Shown in pieces: positions 1-8,628 of a stretch of 64,000 nucleotides of DNA. The translations under genes were made by a program, and so were the position numbers. Numbering within the stretch: position 1 is the stretch's first letter; every line of letters begins with the position of its first letter. This DNA comes from Streptomyces thermodiastaticus (GTDB lineage: Bacteria; Actinomycetota; Actinomycetes; Streptomycetales; Streptomycetaceae). The notes beneath the pieces were generated by a model, which had not been told where the DNA came from, did not search any database, and saw only the letters and a program-made list of their open reading frames with translations. The stretch lies in the NCBI RefSeq assembly GCF_014656135.1, contig NZ_BNBV01000018.1, forward strand, positions 1-64,000. The letters are read 5' to 3'.

Positions 1-123
1 CTGCACCGACACCGGTGCGTCCCCGCCCACCGCGACCGGCCCGACATGGATCTGCCGGCTCCTGCGCCGCTCGGCGATCGGCCGGGCCGGCACCTCGGGG
101 ACGCCCAGGGAAATGGCGGTCAT
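1..123 (-). CDS. ispG: 4-hydroxy-3-methylbut-2-enyl diphosphate synthase (IspG/GcpE), N-terminal fragment
   Basis: Only the first 41 residues lie in the window; the rest continues past the left edge. The peptide begins MTAISLGVPEVPARP and continues with an RRSRQIHVG stretch and GGDAPVSVQ, the usual N-terminus of actinobacterial IspG. In the family the enzyme is an iron-sulphur protein of the MEP pathway that makes HMBPP from MEcPP in the cytosol. The start ATG lies 4 bases after the hpnH stop, so it is probably translationally coupled and last in the visible hopanoid operon. It would raise isoprenoid precursor supply for the upstream genes. The catalytic cysteines are outside the window. Confidence 0.85.
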   Translation of the reverse strand, partial: MTAISLGVPEVPARPIAERRRSRQIHVGPVAVGGDAPVSVQ

Positions 124-127
124 GGCC

Positions 128-1159
128 TCAGCTCCGGTTTCCGGAGACGGTCTCGCGCATGGCGCGCAGGGACTCCTTCAGCGACCCCATGGTCGCCATC
201 ACGGCGGTGGGCTCGTAGCCGCAGTGGGCCATGCAGTTGTCGCAGCGCGGGTCCTTGCCGCGGCCGTACTTGTCCCAGTCGGTCTTCTCGATGAGTTCCC
301 GGTAGGTGGGGACGTAGCCGTCGCTCATCAGGTAGCAGGGACGCTGCCAGCCGAAGAGCGAGTAGTTCGGGATCGCCCACGCGGTGCAGGGGAAGTCCAG
401 CTTGCCCTCGAGGAAGTCGAGGAACAGCGGCGAGTGGTTGAGCCGCCAGCGCTTGCGGTTGCCACCGGCGAAGGCCTTCCGGAACAGCTCCCGGGTCTGG
501 GTGACACCGAGGAAGTGGTCCTGGTCGGGAGCCTTCTCGTAGGCGTAGGCCGGCGAGATCATCATCTCGTCCACCTTCAGCTCGTCGTTGAGGAAGTTCA
601 GGACGTCGATGACGGTCTGCGGGGTGTCGGTGTTGAAGAAGGTGGAGTTGGTGGTGACCCGGAAGCCGCGCCGCTTGGCCTCCTTGATGGCCGCCACGGC
701 CTCGTCGAACACGCCTTCCTTGGCGACGGACTGGTCGTGCCGCTCGCGCAGGCCGTCGATGTGCACGGTGAAGGCGAAGTAGGGCGAGGGCTTGAACTTG
801 TCCATCTTCTTGCGCAGCAGCATCGCGTTGGTGCACAGGAAGACGTACTTCCGCTTGGCCACCAGCTGCCGCACGATCTCGTCGATCTGAGGGTGCATCA
901 GCGGCTCGCCGCCGGCGATGGACACCATCGGCGCACCGGACTCCAGCACCGCGCCGACGGCCTGGGCGACCGGCATGCGCTGCTTGAGCACCCCGGCGGG
1001 GTGCTGGATCTTGCCGCAGCCCTCACATTTCAGGTTGCAGGCGAAAAGCGGCTCCAGCTCCACGATCAGCGGGAACTTGTCCCGCTTGCGGAGCTTCTGC
1101 TCGGCCATATACGTCGCGACCTTGATGGACTGGCGCAGTGGCATGGCCATCTGGCTCAC
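128..1159 (-). CDS. hpnH: Adenosylhopene synthase, radical SAM protein HpnH
   Basis: This 343-residue protein is a radical SAM enzyme. In the HpnH family it joins a 5'-deoxyadenosyl group to diploptene to give adenosylhopane, the first step of the extended C35 hopanoid side chain. The sequence shows the CxxxCxxC cluster motif at C41, C45 and C48, a GGEPL stretch near residue 83 typical of SAM binding, and a C-terminal cysteine-rich CDNCMAHCGYEP segment for a possible auxiliary cluster. The length is normal for the family. Its start overlaps the hpnG stop in an ATGA arrangement, and ispG begins 4 bases after its own stop. The hopanoid context makes the assignment secure. Confidence 0.95.
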   Translation of the reverse strand: MSQMAMPLRQSIKVATYMAEQKLRKRDKFPLIVELEPLFACNLKCEGCGKIQHPAGVLKQRMPVAQAVGAVLESGAPMVSIAGGEPLMHPQIDEIVRQLVAKRKYVFLCTNAMLLRKKMDKFKPSPYFAFTVHIDGLRERHDQSVAKEGVFDEAVAAIKEAKRRGFRVTTNSTFFNTDTPQTVIDVLNFLNDELKVDEMMISPAYAYEKAPDQDHFLGVTQTRELFRKAFAGGNRKRWRLNHSPLFLDFLEGKLDFPCTAWAIPNYSLFGWQRPCYLMSDGYVPTYRELIEKTDWDKYGRGKDPRCDNCMAHCGYEPTAVMATMGSLKESLRAMRETVSGNRS

Positions 1160-1797
1160 CTCCTGGGGAGCAGCACATTACGGTGCCATTCGAAAAAAGT
1201 CGGTAGTACAGAACGAAGAACGCGGAAAGCCGATATTCCACCGCGCAGTGTGCCGATGCGGACGAGCTCGTGTTCCGGAGCGTCCACCACGACCCGTACG
1301 GCCGCAACCGGGCGCGGTTGCCCCCGTACGGCGCTCAGCAGCGTGGCAGCCGACTCCATGTCCACCGCGATCGCACCGGTGGCACGCAGGTCGGATCTCT
1401 CCTCGCCGCGCACGACGTGGTCGGAGCCGGTCAGCGGCCCGGTGTGGACCTCGCGCCCGGGCAGGGTGCGGGCCAGCTCCTTGACGAGCAGGTCGGTGCC
1501 GGTGCACGCGACGCTCCCGCGCGGGTCCCGGGTCTCCTCGGCGACCACCAGGTCGCCGGGGTGCATGCCGGGCGCGAGTCCCGCGCAGAACCCCGTGGCC
1601 AGCACCGCGGCACCGGCCAGCGCCGGGTCGGCCAGGGCCCGGGCGACGGAGCGCTCCGCCGCCTTGGGCCCCATTCCCGTGCGCAGGACGGCCACCGGCC
1701 CGCCGGCGCCGCTCCTGTCGCCGGTGCGCAGGGCGAGGTGCTCGATGCCGAGCGCACAGGCGATCAGCAGCGGTGCCGGAGCGGGCTGTGTGCTCAT
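1156..1797 (-). CDS. hpnG: Hopanoid-associated nucleosidase/phosphorylase HpnG
   Basis: This 213-residue protein belongs to the purine nucleoside phosphorylase/MTA-SAH nucleosidase fold. HpnG acts after HpnH and removes adenine from adenosylhopane to give the ribosyl (or phosphoribosyl) hopane. The sequence shows an early glycine-rich GMGPKAAE segment, an ATGFCAGLAPG segment, and the family-typical VDMESAA motif near residue 150, where the glutamate contacts ribose. The start ATG shares one base with the shc stop, and its end overlaps the hpnH start. A longer reading frame continues upstream, but it runs antisense-free through shc codons in another frame and is not credible. It is less conserved than shc or hpnH, so the name rests partly on context. 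Confidence 0.88.
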   Translation of the reverse strand: MSTQPAPAPLLIACALGIEHLALRTGDRSGAGGPVAVLRTGMGPKAAERSVARALADPALAGAAVLATGFCAGLAPGMHPGDLVVAEETRDPRGSVACTGTDLLVKELARTLPGREVHTGPLTGSDHVVRGEERSDLRATGAIAVDMESAATLLSAVRGQPRPVAAVRVVVDAPEHELVRIGTLRGGISAFRVLRSVLPTFFEWHRNVLLPRR

Positions 1798-3824
1798 CAG
1801 TTCCCCTCGACCTCGGCCGGGGAGCGCTCGGCGGCCACGGCCTTGCCGACGACGGGCTCGCCGTTGACGTAACGGCCGAGCGCGGTCAGCGGGAAGACCT
1901 GGCGGTACAGGTGGTAGTTGATGGAGAAGTCCCACGGGAAGCCGGTGCCGGTGAAGTACGGCTCGTCCCAGGAGCCGTCCTCCCGCTGGGTGGACGCCAG
2001 CCACTCGATGCCGCGCTCGACGGCCTTCGAGTCCTTCTCCCCGGCCGCCAGCAGCGCCATCAGTGCCCACGCGGTCTGCGAGGCCGTGGAGGCGCCCTTG
2101 CCGGCCCACTGTGTGGAGTACTTGTAGGAGCGCAGGTCCTCGCCCCAGCCGCCGTCGTCGTTCTGGACGGACTCCAGCCAGGCCACCGCACGGCGGATCG
2201 CCGGGTGGGAGCCGGGCAGGCCGGCGGCGATCAGGGCGGGCACCACCGAGCCGGTGCCGTAGATGTAGTTCACGCCCCAGCGGCCGAACCACGCGCCGCT
2301 CGGCTCCTGCTCGGACAGCAGCCAGTCGATGCCGCGGCGGGTGCGCGGGTCGTGGGCGAGGCCCTCGTAGGCGAGCATCTCCACCACGTGGGCGGTGACG
2401 TCCGCGGACGGCGGGTCGATGACCTCGCCGAAGTCGCAGAACGGCAGCCGGTTGGGGAACGGGCTGGTGTTGTCGACGTCGAAGGCGCCCCAGGCCCCGT
2501 TCTTCGACTGCATGCCGAGGTTCCAGCGCACGCCGCGCCCGACGGCCCGGTCCACCCGCTCGGGGTCGGGGTGCCTGACCCGGCGCAGCGCCAGGACGAC
2601 CTCGGCGGTGTCGTCGATGTCGGGGTAGTTGTCGTTGTGGAACTCGAACGCCCAGCCGCCCGGGGGCAGCGTGGGCCGGCGCACCGACCAGTCGCCGGGA
2701 CGCACGACCTGCTCGCCGAGCATCCAGTCGGCGGCCTTGACCAGCTGCGGGTGGTCGGCGGGCACACCGGCGTCGGCCAGCGCGATGGTGGCCAGGCAGG
2801 TGTCCCACACCGGCGACTGGCAGGCCTCGATCATCCGGGCGCCGTCCTCGCGCCAGACGGCGAAGCGGTCCAGCGACTCGAGGCCGGCGCGCATGACCGG
2901 GTGCTCCAGGTCGTAGCCCAGCAGGTGCAGCGCCATGATCGAGTACACCGCGGGCGGCTGGATGCCGCCCCAGCAGCCGTCGTTCTCCTGCCGCTCGATG
3001 ATCCAGCGGGCCGCGGAGTTGATCGCGGCGCGGCGCAGCCGCTTCGGCGCCACCTTGCGGAAGGCGTGCAGGGCCTTGTCGATGCGCTGGAAGGCGCCGT
3101 CCCAGCTGACGGCCGGGGCGAAGGGCCGGGGCGGGTTGGGCACGGCCGGGTCGGTGTGCAGCTCGTCCAGCGGGAACGGGGCGGGACGCACCGGACGCTT
3201 CGCCGACACGATGGTCAGCGGCACGATGGTCTGCCGGGCCCAGCAGCCGAAGTCGTAGATGTTCAGTGGCATCCACGTCGGGAAATAGATCAGCTCGGGC
3301 GGCAGTTCGGGCAGGTCCTCCCACTTCCACCAGCCGAACAGGGCCAGCCAGATCCGGGTGAAGACGCGGGTGGCGGCGATGCCGCCCTGTTCACGGATCC
3401 ACGCGGAGGCCCTGGCCATGTGCGGGGCGTCGGGCTCGTCGCCGGCCAGGCGCAGCGCCACATAGGCCTCGACGGTGGTGGACAGGTCGCCCGGGCCGCC
3501 GTAGAAGGTGGCCCAGGTGCCGTCCTCGCGCTGCTCACCGCGGATGAACAGGGCGGCGGCGTGCGTGGTCTTCTCGTCCAGGATGCCCAGGAACTGACGC
3601 AGCAGCAGGTCCTCGGCGTCCATCGTGACGTTGGTCTCGAGGTCGCCCTTCCACCAGCCCTCGCTGTCCTGCTTGGACAGCAGGTACTCGGTGGCGCGCC
3701 GGACGGCCTGGGCGGCGGCTTGCCGCACCCCGGCCGCCTCGGGGGTGGAGGGTTCGGTTTCGCTGGCCGAGGCAGCGTCGGACGGCAGGGCCGTCCCGGT
3801 GCTTCCGTCGGTCGTCGCTGTCAT
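1797..3824 (-). CDS. shc: Squalene-hopene cyclase
   Basis: This 675-residue protein cyclises squalene to hop-22(29)-ene and hopan-22-ol as a monotopic membrane enzyme. The catalytic acid motif DxDDTA is present as DIDDTA near residue 400. Several QW-type repeats (QxxDGxWGG, QNDDGGWGE, QREDGSWDE) are spread along both barrel domains, as in the bacterial cyclase family. About 30 low-complexity residues rich in Ser, Thr and Ala precede the first conserved segment. The start ATG has an upstream AAGGGGAA ribosome-binding site. It lies 114 bases after the polyprenyl synthase stop, the largest gap in the operon. The stop overlaps the hpnG start, so co-translation is likely. Confidence 0.97.
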   Translation of the reverse strand: MTATTDGSTGTALPSDAASASETEPSTPEAAGVRQAAAQAVRRATEYLLSKQDSEGWWKGDLETNVTMDAEDLLLRQFLGILDEKTTHAAALFIRGEQREDGTWATFYGGPGDLSTTVEAYVALRLAGDEPDAPHMARASAWIREQGGIAATRVFTRIWLALFGWWKWEDLPELPPELIYFPTWMPLNIYDFGCWARQTIVPLTIVSAKRPVRPAPFPLDELHTDPAVPNPPRPFAPAVSWDGAFQRIDKALHAFRKVAPKRLRRAAINSAARWIIERQENDGCWGGIQPPAVYSIMALHLLGYDLEHPVMRAGLESLDRFAVWREDGARMIEACQSPVWDTCLATIALADAGVPADHPQLVKAADWMLGEQVVRPGDWSVRRPTLPPGGWAFEFHNDNYPDIDDTAEVVLALRRVRHPDPERVDRAVGRGVRWNLGMQSKNGAWGAFDVDNTSPFPNRLPFCDFGEVIDPPSADVTAHVVEMLAYEGLAHDPRTRRGIDWLLSEQEPSGAWFGRWGVNYIYGTGSVVPALIAAGLPGSHPAIRRAVAWLESVQNDDGGWGEDLRSYKYSTQWAGKGASTASQTAWALMALLAAGEKDSKAVERGIEWLASTQREDGSWDEPYFTGTGFPWDFSINYHLYRQVFPLTALGRYVNGEPVVGKAVAAERSPAEVEGN

Positions 3825-3938
3825 GGCTTCCCCTTCGTGCAGTCGTACACGTCGTGCTGCTGTGGGTCCGCCGTCGGCCGTTGTCCGGCATGTTCCCGGT
3901 CCGGCCGGCGACTACGCGAGGCTGTCAATGGATAGTGA

Positions 3939-5075
3939 TCATCTCTTTCGTACGACGACGAAGTCGGCGAGCGCCGTGAACGCGTCCCGCACCTGGTCGG
4001 GCATCGTGACGGCGTCGAGTGCTTCGATGGCGATGGTGTGCTGGCGGCGCGCCTCCTCGGCCGTCCACTCGCGGCCGCCGGCCTCCTCGATGAGGGCGGC
4101 GCGGGCCGCGAACTCCTCCTCGGAGAAGTTGTCGAAGTCGCTGCTCTTGGCGTCGGCGGCCAGCATCTCGCCGAGACGTTCGGAGGCGGGGCCGCCGGCC
4201 GCCAGCGCGGCCACGACCGGCAGGGACTTCTTGCGCTGGCGCAGATCGCTCCAGGTCTGCTTGCCGGTGGCGTCCGGGTCGCCCCAGATGCCCAGCAGGT
4301 CGTCGACGGCCTGGAAGGCCAGGCCGAGGTGGTGGCCGTACGTCTCCAGCGCGTCGGCGGTGGCGTCGTCCGCGCCGCCGAGCACGGCGCCGATGGAGCT
4401 GGCGCAGGCGAGCAGGGCACCGGTCTTGTTGCCCTCCATCTCCAGGCACTCCTCGACGCTGACCCGGTCGCGGTGCTCGTAGGAGATGTCCTGCGCCTGA
4501 CCGTCGATCAGGGCGCGGGTGGCGCGGGTGAGCCGGCGGGTGGCGCGGCCGGCCTCGACCGTGCCGAGCTCCAGCAGGACCTCGTTGGCGAGGGCGAACA
4601 GGGCGTCGCCGACCAGGATGGCCTGGGCGGGTCCGTGCACCTTCCACACCGTGTCGCGGTGCCGGCGCTGCTCGTCGCCGTCCATGAGGTCGTCGTGCAG
4701 CAGCGAGAAGTTGTGCACGAGTTCGACGGCCACCGCTCCGGGTACGCCGGTGGCGGGGTCGGCGCCGGTGACCTCGGCGGAGAGCACGGCCAGGGCCGGC
4801 CGGACGGCCTTGCCGCCGTCCCCGTGCGCGGGGTTGCCGGCCGCGTCGATCCAGCCGAAGTGGTAGGCGGCGACGGTGTCCATGGGCGGGGCCAGCCGGT
4901 CGACGGCCGCCCTGAGGACGGGCGTGGCCAGGGTCCGGCCGCGCTCCAACAGCGCGGTCACGTCCACCGCGGTCCTTCGAGCGGGCGCCGAGGCCGGGGG
5001 CACAGTGGGCACAGTCTCTCCTCTTGTCGCGGTGCCGGGGGTGCGGGAACCCGTCACGGGCTGCTGGTCGGACAT
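3939..5075 (-). CDS. Polyprenyl (farnesyl-type) diphosphate synthase of the hopanoid operon
   Basis: This 378-residue trans-isoprenyl diphosphate synthase probably supplies farnesyl diphosphate to HpnD. It has the first aspartate-rich motif as LLHDDLMDGDEQRR and the second as QAVDDLLGIWGD, plus a lysine in GNKTGALL. The second motif is DDLLG rather than DDxxD, which is common in actinobacterial members. About 45 residues of variable sequence come before the catalytic domain. The ATG chosen overlaps the hpnE stop (ATGA); a frame extension upstream of it would run into hpnE and lacks a ribosome-binding site. Product chain length cannot be read safely from sequence. The position between hpnE and shc argues for C15 rather than a longer product. 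Confidence 0.88.
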   Translation of the reverse strand: MSDQQPVTGSRTPGTATRGETVPTVPPASAPARRTAVDVTALLERGRTLATPVLRAAVDRLAPPMDTVAAYHFGWIDAAGNPAHGDGGKAVRPALAVLSAEVTGADPATGVPGAVAVELVHNFSLLHDDLMDGDEQRRHRDTVWKVHGPAQAILVGDALFALANEVLLELGTVEAGRATRRLTRATRALIDGQAQDISYEHRDRVSVEECLEMEGNKTGALLACASSIGAVLGGADDATADALETYGHHLGLAFQAVDDLLGIWGDPDATGKQTWSDLRQRKKSLPVVAALAAGGPASERLGEMLAADAKSSDFDNFSEEEFAARAALIEEAGGREWTAEEARRQHTIAIEALDAVTMPDQVRDAFTALADFVVVRKR

Positions 5076-6586
5076 CACCGGGTCCCCTCTCGCACGAATG
5101 CTCCGGTCACGCCCGGCCGGCGGCCGGGGAGCCGGGGAAGGTCCCCCGTCGGGACGTCCGGTGATGCCTCCTCGAAGGTGAAGAGGCGGCTCGGACGGGG
5201 TCGGCCCAGGGCGCTGAGCGCGGCGTCCGCCGCGCTGACACCACTGCGGACGGCGCTTTCCATGGTCGCGGGCCACCCGGTGGCGGTCCACGCTCCGGCC
5301 AGGTACAGGCCGGGGGCCTTGGTGCGGGCGCCGGGCCGCAGCCGCCCCACGCCGGGGGACGGGGCGAACGTCGCCGTACGCTCCCGGGTGACGAAGAAGT
5401 CCCGGACCCGGGCGTCACGTGCCAGGGGCAGCAGCCGCCGCAGCTCGGGAAGGTAGCGCTCGCGCAGTTCGGCGACAGGCGTGTCGATCTCCCGGTGCGC
5501 CATCGACTGGGACAGCGCCAGGTACTGACCGTCCTTCAGCCCCGAGGCGCGGGTACGGTCGAAGATCCATTGTACCGGGGTGCCGATGGCGGCGACGAAG
5601 GGCCGGGACAGCACCGTGCGGTCGTAGACGACGTGGACGTTCAGGATGGGCGCGGTGCCGATGGCCAGCAGTCGCTCCGGGGCGTCCAGGGCGCCCGCCG
5701 GCAGCAGGGCGTGGGCCTCGCGCTGGGGCACGGCGAGGACGACCGCGTCGGCCTCCAGGCTCCGTCCGGGAACCTGGACGCTCCACCGCCCGTTCTCCTT
5801 CCTGGAGACGGAGGTGACACGTGTACGGACCTCGACGCGCGCGCCCGCGGAGCCGAGCGCCTTGCGGGCCAGACGGTCGTGCAGTTCGCCCAGCGGGACG
5901 CGGGCCCAGCCGATGTCGGCCGCGCCCGGATCGGACAGCAGACCGGTCTTGAACACCATCGCGGCCAGCCCCAGTGAGGCGTCGGAGGCGGTCGCGTTGA
6001 GGGTGGCGACCCCCACGAGGTCCCACAGTGCCTCGACGGCACGCGCCGACTGGCCGTGCGCGGCCAGCCATTCGCCGAAGCTCTGGGTGTCCAGAGCCGG
6101 GTCGGCGGGGTCGAGGGCCTTGAGCGCGAGTGCGGCACGGCCCACGCGTGCGCGTTCGGCGAGGGAGAGGTGCGGGTAGGTGGCCAGGCTGCGCCCGAGA
6201 TGCAGGGGTACCGGCAGCGCGTCGCGGCGGATCCTGCCGAGTCTGCGTCCCTCGGGGCGGGCCGCGTCGAGCACGGGCACGTCGAGGCGGTCCTGCAGCG
6301 GGGCCAGTTCCGTGCCGCCGATGCGGTCGAGGAACCACCGGTAGGCGGTGCAGCAGCGCAGGTAGACGTGCTGTCCGTTGTCGACGGTGAGGTCGCCGCG
6401 CCGGAAGGAGAAGGCGAGGCCGCCCAGGCGGGGCCGTCCCTCCAGCAGGGTCACGCGTACGCCGGCGTCCGCGAGCGAGAGCGCGGCGGTGAGGCCGGCC
6501 AGTCCGCCGCCGACCACGACCGCGTGCCGTGCCGGGCGGTCCGGCTCCGTGGTGCGCACACCGTCCGGTCGGATGCCGTCGGTCAT
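5075..6586 (-). CDS. hpnE: Hydroxysqualene dehydroxylase HpnE (FAD-dependent)
   Basis: This 503-residue flavoprotein is related to phytoene desaturases. HpnE carries out the last step of the HpnC-D-E squalene route, reductive removal of the hydroxyl group of hydroxysqualene. The N-terminus holds a Rossmann dinucleotide-binding motif, VVVGGGLAGLTAALSLADAG, followed by an acidic LLEGR strand end. The C-terminal part has the AGAWTATGWPATMESAVRSG segment that closes the FAD site in this superfamily. The gene starts with ATG in an ATGA overlap with the preceding 47-residue gene and ends in an ATGA overlap with the polyprenyl synthase. Length and neighbours are normal for the family. Confidence 0.93.
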   Translation of the reverse strand: MTDGIRPDGVRTTEPDRPARHAVVVGGGLAGLTAALSLADAGVRVTLLEGRPRLGGLAFSFRRGDLTVDNGQHVYLRCCTAYRWFLDRIGGTELAPLQDRLDVPVLDAARPEGRRLGRIRRDALPVPLHLGRSLATYPHLSLAERARVGRAALALKALDPADPALDTQSFGEWLAAHGQSARAVEALWDLVGVATLNATASDASLGLAAMVFKTGLLSDPGAADIGWARVPLGELHDRLARKALGSAGARVEVRTRVTSVSRKENGRWSVQVPGRSLEADAVVLAVPQREAHALLPAGALDAPERLLAIGTAPILNVHVVYDRTVLSRPFVAAIGTPVQWIFDRTRASGLKDGQYLALSQSMAHREIDTPVAELRERYLPELRRLLPLARDARVRDFFVTRERTATFAPSPGVGRLRPGARTKAPGLYLAGAWTATGWPATMESAVRSGVSAADAALSALGRPRPSRLFTFEEASPDVPTGDLPRLPGRRPGVTGAFVREGTR

Positions 6587-6726
6587 CGTGCGCCCTCCCC
6601 TGTGCGTCCGCCGCGGGGGGCGGGCTTGCCCCGGACCGCCGCCACCGTGAGGGACGCGCTGTGCCGCCGCGGGGTTGTCCGCCCGCGGCCGCCCGCGGGC
6701 TGCGTCGTCGTCACAGCGCCGGTCAC
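6583..6726 (-). CDS. Small 47-residue protein between hpnD and hpnE (DUF6380-like)
   Basis: A short frame fills the whole gap between hpnD and hpnE. Its GTG start overlaps the hpnD stop (GTGA), and its TGA overlaps the hpnE ATG. It is rich in Arg, Gly and Thr. The C-terminal half, around SASLTV and ending RTGEGAR, resembles what I recall of the Streptomyces small family DUF6380, which sits at this place in hopanoid operons. That recollection was not checked. Perfect start/stop coupling on both sides supports translation, perhaps mainly to couple hpnE to hpnD. No catalytic motif or membrane segment is visible, and a separate function is unknown. Confidence 0.6.
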   Translation of the reverse strand: MTGAVTTTQPAGGRGRTTPRRHSASLTVAAVRGKPAPRGGRTGEGAR

Positions 6727-7673
6727 ACCCGCCTCCTGACGGCCTGCCGGCTCACGTTCCGCGCGTCCAGGCCGGACAGGCCGCGCACGGCGACGTACGC
6801 CTTCTCCGGGCCGGGCAGCGAGACCCGGCCGCGCAGCACGGCCTCCGGGTCGCGGGCGATGCGGTCCAGCAGACGGCGGTAGATGCCCGCCATCGCGGCC
6901 ACGCAGGCGCCGCTGCGCCGGTCGAGCATGGGCAGCAGCTGGTAGCCCTCGGCGAACAGCGCCCGGGCCCGCCGAACCTCATAGTGGACCAGCCCGGCGA
7001 AGTCGGATCCTTCCGGGGGCCGGGACCCCTGGAAGCCGGCGGAACAGCCGAACTTGGCCAGGTCCTCGAAGGGCAGGTAGGTACGGCCGCCCAGGGCGTC
7101 CTCGCGGACGTCGCGCAGGATGTTGGTCAGCTGCAGTGCGAGACCCAGGGTGTCCGCGTACTTGGGGGCGCGTTCGGCGTCGCGCGCGCCGGGTGCGGTG
7201 CCGAACACGCCGAGGGAGAGCCGTCCGATGGCACCGGCCACACAGCGGCAGTAGACCTTCAGGTCGTCCCAGGTCTCGTAGGTCTCGCCGCGCACGTCCA
7301 TCAGCACGCCGTCGATCAGCTCGTCCAGACCGCCGAGCGGGATCGGGAAGGTGCGGGCGGCGTGCGCGAGGGCGACGGCGACGGGGTCGGTGTCGTCCTC
7401 CTCCACCGCGCCCTCACGGATGCGGGCGAGCAGCGCCCGGGTGTCCTGGAGCTTGGCGATCTTCACCTCGTCCGCCAGCGTGCCGTCGCCGATGTCGTCG
7501 ACCCGCCGGGAGAACGCGTACAGCGCCGACATCGCACGGCGCTTGGGCGTCGGCAGCAGCCGGATGCCGTACGCGAAGTTGCGGGCCTGCTGCCCGGTGA
7601 CGGCCTCGCAGTAGCTGTAGGCGGCGAGTACCGGTGCGGACACCTGCTGTTCCGACTCCACGGCCCGGATCAC
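6723..7673 (-). CDS. hpnD: Presqualene diphosphate synthase HpnD
   Basis: This 316-residue head-to-head prenyl synthase condenses two farnesyl diphosphates to presqualene diphosphate. It shows the squalene/phytoene synthase first aspartate-rich motif in YAFSRRVDDIGDG near residue 55. The second motif is in LQLTNILRDVREDALGGRTYLP near residue 185. The start is GTG at 7671-7673, overlapping the hpnC stop as GTGA. It is paralogous to hpnC next to it, as in other bacteria with the three-gene squalene route. The length and conserved YLP segment after the second motif fit HpnD better than HpnC. Confidence 0.93.
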   Translation of the reverse strand: MIRAVESEQQVSAPVLAAYSYCEAVTGQQARNFAYGIRLLPTPKRRAMSALYAFSRRVDDIGDGTLADEVKIAKLQDTRALLARIREGAVEEDDTDPVAVALAHAARTFPIPLGGLDELIDGVLMDVRGETYETWDDLKVYCRCVAGAIGRLSLGVFGTAPGARDAERAPKYADTLGLALQLTNILRDVREDALGGRTYLPFEDLAKFGCSAGFQGSRPPEGSDFAGLVHYEVRRARALFAEGYQLLPMLDRRSGACVAAMAGIYRRLLDRIARDPEAVLRGRVSLPGPEKAYVAVRGLSGLDARNVSRQAVRRRV

Positions 7674-8566
7674 CCCTCTCCTCGCAGAGTCACGCCCACC
7701 TCGCGCAGCAACTGGACCTTGCCTGGCTTGGGCGGGCCGGGAAGTACGTCGTATTCGGCGGCGGCGATCGCGTCGATCGCCGCCCTTCCCCCCGCCACGA
7801 ACCCTGCGAGCAGCAGTTTCAGTCTGCCGTGGACGCTACCCACCAAAGGGGCGCCTTCATTCAGCAGGTCGCGGGCGCGTTGCGCTTCGAACGCAACCAG
7901 GGCGCGCACCGACGCGCCCGCGGTGGACGTGGCGAGATCCGCCTCCTGGACGTGAAAGCGTTTCATGTCCTCGGCGGGCAGATAGATGCGGTCGCGGCCG
8001 AGGTCTTCCTTGACGTCCTGAAGGTGTTCGACGATCTGCAGCGCGGTGCAGATCGCGTCGGACCGGCGGATCCGCTCGGGGGTCGAGGTTCCGGTGACGG
8101 CGAGGACGAGACGGCCGACCGGGTTGGCGGACAGCTCGCAGTAGGCGAGGAGGTCGTCGTAGGTTTCGTACCGGCTGACGAGCTGGTCCTGCCGGTTGGC
8201 GGCGATCAGGCCGAGGAACGGCTCCGGGGTCAGCCCGCACCGCCGCACGGTCGGCTGCAGCCGACGCAGCAGCGGGTGGCGCGGGGTTCCGTCGAAGACC
8301 CGGCGCAGATCGGCCTCGAACGCGTCGAGCAGGACGAGCCGGTCCCCGGCCTCGCCGGGCGGGACACCGAGCAGCCGGGCGTCGGTTCCGCCGGGGGCCA
8401 GGTCGCCGTCGCCGATGTCGTCGACGAGGCGCGCGTAGCCGTAGACGGCCATGAGGTCGTCGCGCCAGGCCCGGGGCAGGAAGAACGGCGCCACGGGGAA
8501 GTTCTCGCCCGCGGCCTTGTCGAGGGTGGCGCGTTCCGCTTCGCGCGCCGTCGCAGTCGGGGTCAT
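7670..8566 (-). CDS. hpnC: Hydroxysqualene synthase HpnC
   Basis: This 298-residue squalene/phytoene-synthase paralogue converts presqualene diphosphate to hydroxysqualene. The first aspartate motif is in YGYARLVDDIGDG. The second, in LQIVEHLQDVKEDLGRDRIYLP, matches the HpnC pattern with HLQDV in place of NILRDV. I place the start at the ATG 8564-8566 (MTPTATAREAERATLD) because it overlaps the stop of a 21-codon leader ORF in an ATGA arrangement. An in-frame ATG 30 bases upstream (8594-8596) would add ten non-conserved residues and has no ribosome-binding site. This is the first enzyme gene of the hopanoid operon. Confidence 0.9.
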   Translation of the reverse strand: MTPTATAREAERATLDKAAGENFPVAPFFLPRAWRDDLMAVYGYARLVDDIGDGDLAPGGTDARLLGVPPGEAGDRLVLLDAFEADLRRVFDGTPRHPLLRRLQPTVRRCGLTPEPFLGLIAANRQDQLVSRYETYDDLLAYCELSANPVGRLVLAVTGTSTPERIRRSDAICTALQIVEHLQDVKEDLGRDRIYLPAEDMKRFHVQEADLATSTAGASVRALVAFEAQRARDLLNEGAPLVGSVHGRLKLLLAGFVAGGRAAIDAIAAAEYDVLPGPPKPGKVQLLREVGVTLRGEG

Positions 8567-8628
8567 CGTCCGCTGCCCGGGGCGAGGACGGCACATGCTG
8601 CGTTGAGCTGGGGAGTTTCCGTAGCCAT
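8563..8628 (-). CDS. Short leader ORF coupled to hpnC
   Basis: A 21-codon frame starting MATETPQLNAACAV lies immediately upstream of hpnC. Its TGA overlaps the hpnC ATG. A GGGAG ribosome-binding site lies 11 bases before its ATG, whereas hpnC itself has no good site. The likeliest role is to load ribosomes for hpnC by translational coupling, the same device used at every later junction in this operon. No regulatory codon run, such as repeated rare or biosynthetic amino-acid codons, is visible, so classical attenuation is not supported. It could be a chance frame; conservation in related genomes would decide. Confidence 0.45.
   Translation of the reverse strand: MATETPQLNAACAVLAPGSGR

Noticed and set aside
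1773-3935. Long plus-strand open frame of about 720 codons opposite shc
   Set aside because: It is the antisense of a clear squalene-hopene cyclase. Very high GC removes stop codons on the opposite strand, and the product has repetitive Gly/Ala/Val/Arg composition without domains.
3825-3938. A TTG-started frame of 35 codons between the prenyl synthase and shc whose TGA overlaps the shc ATG
   Set aside because: It has no ribosome-binding site and a non-conserved, low-complexity product; shc has its own good site. The overlap alone is not enough, unlike the 47-codon gene where both ends overlap.
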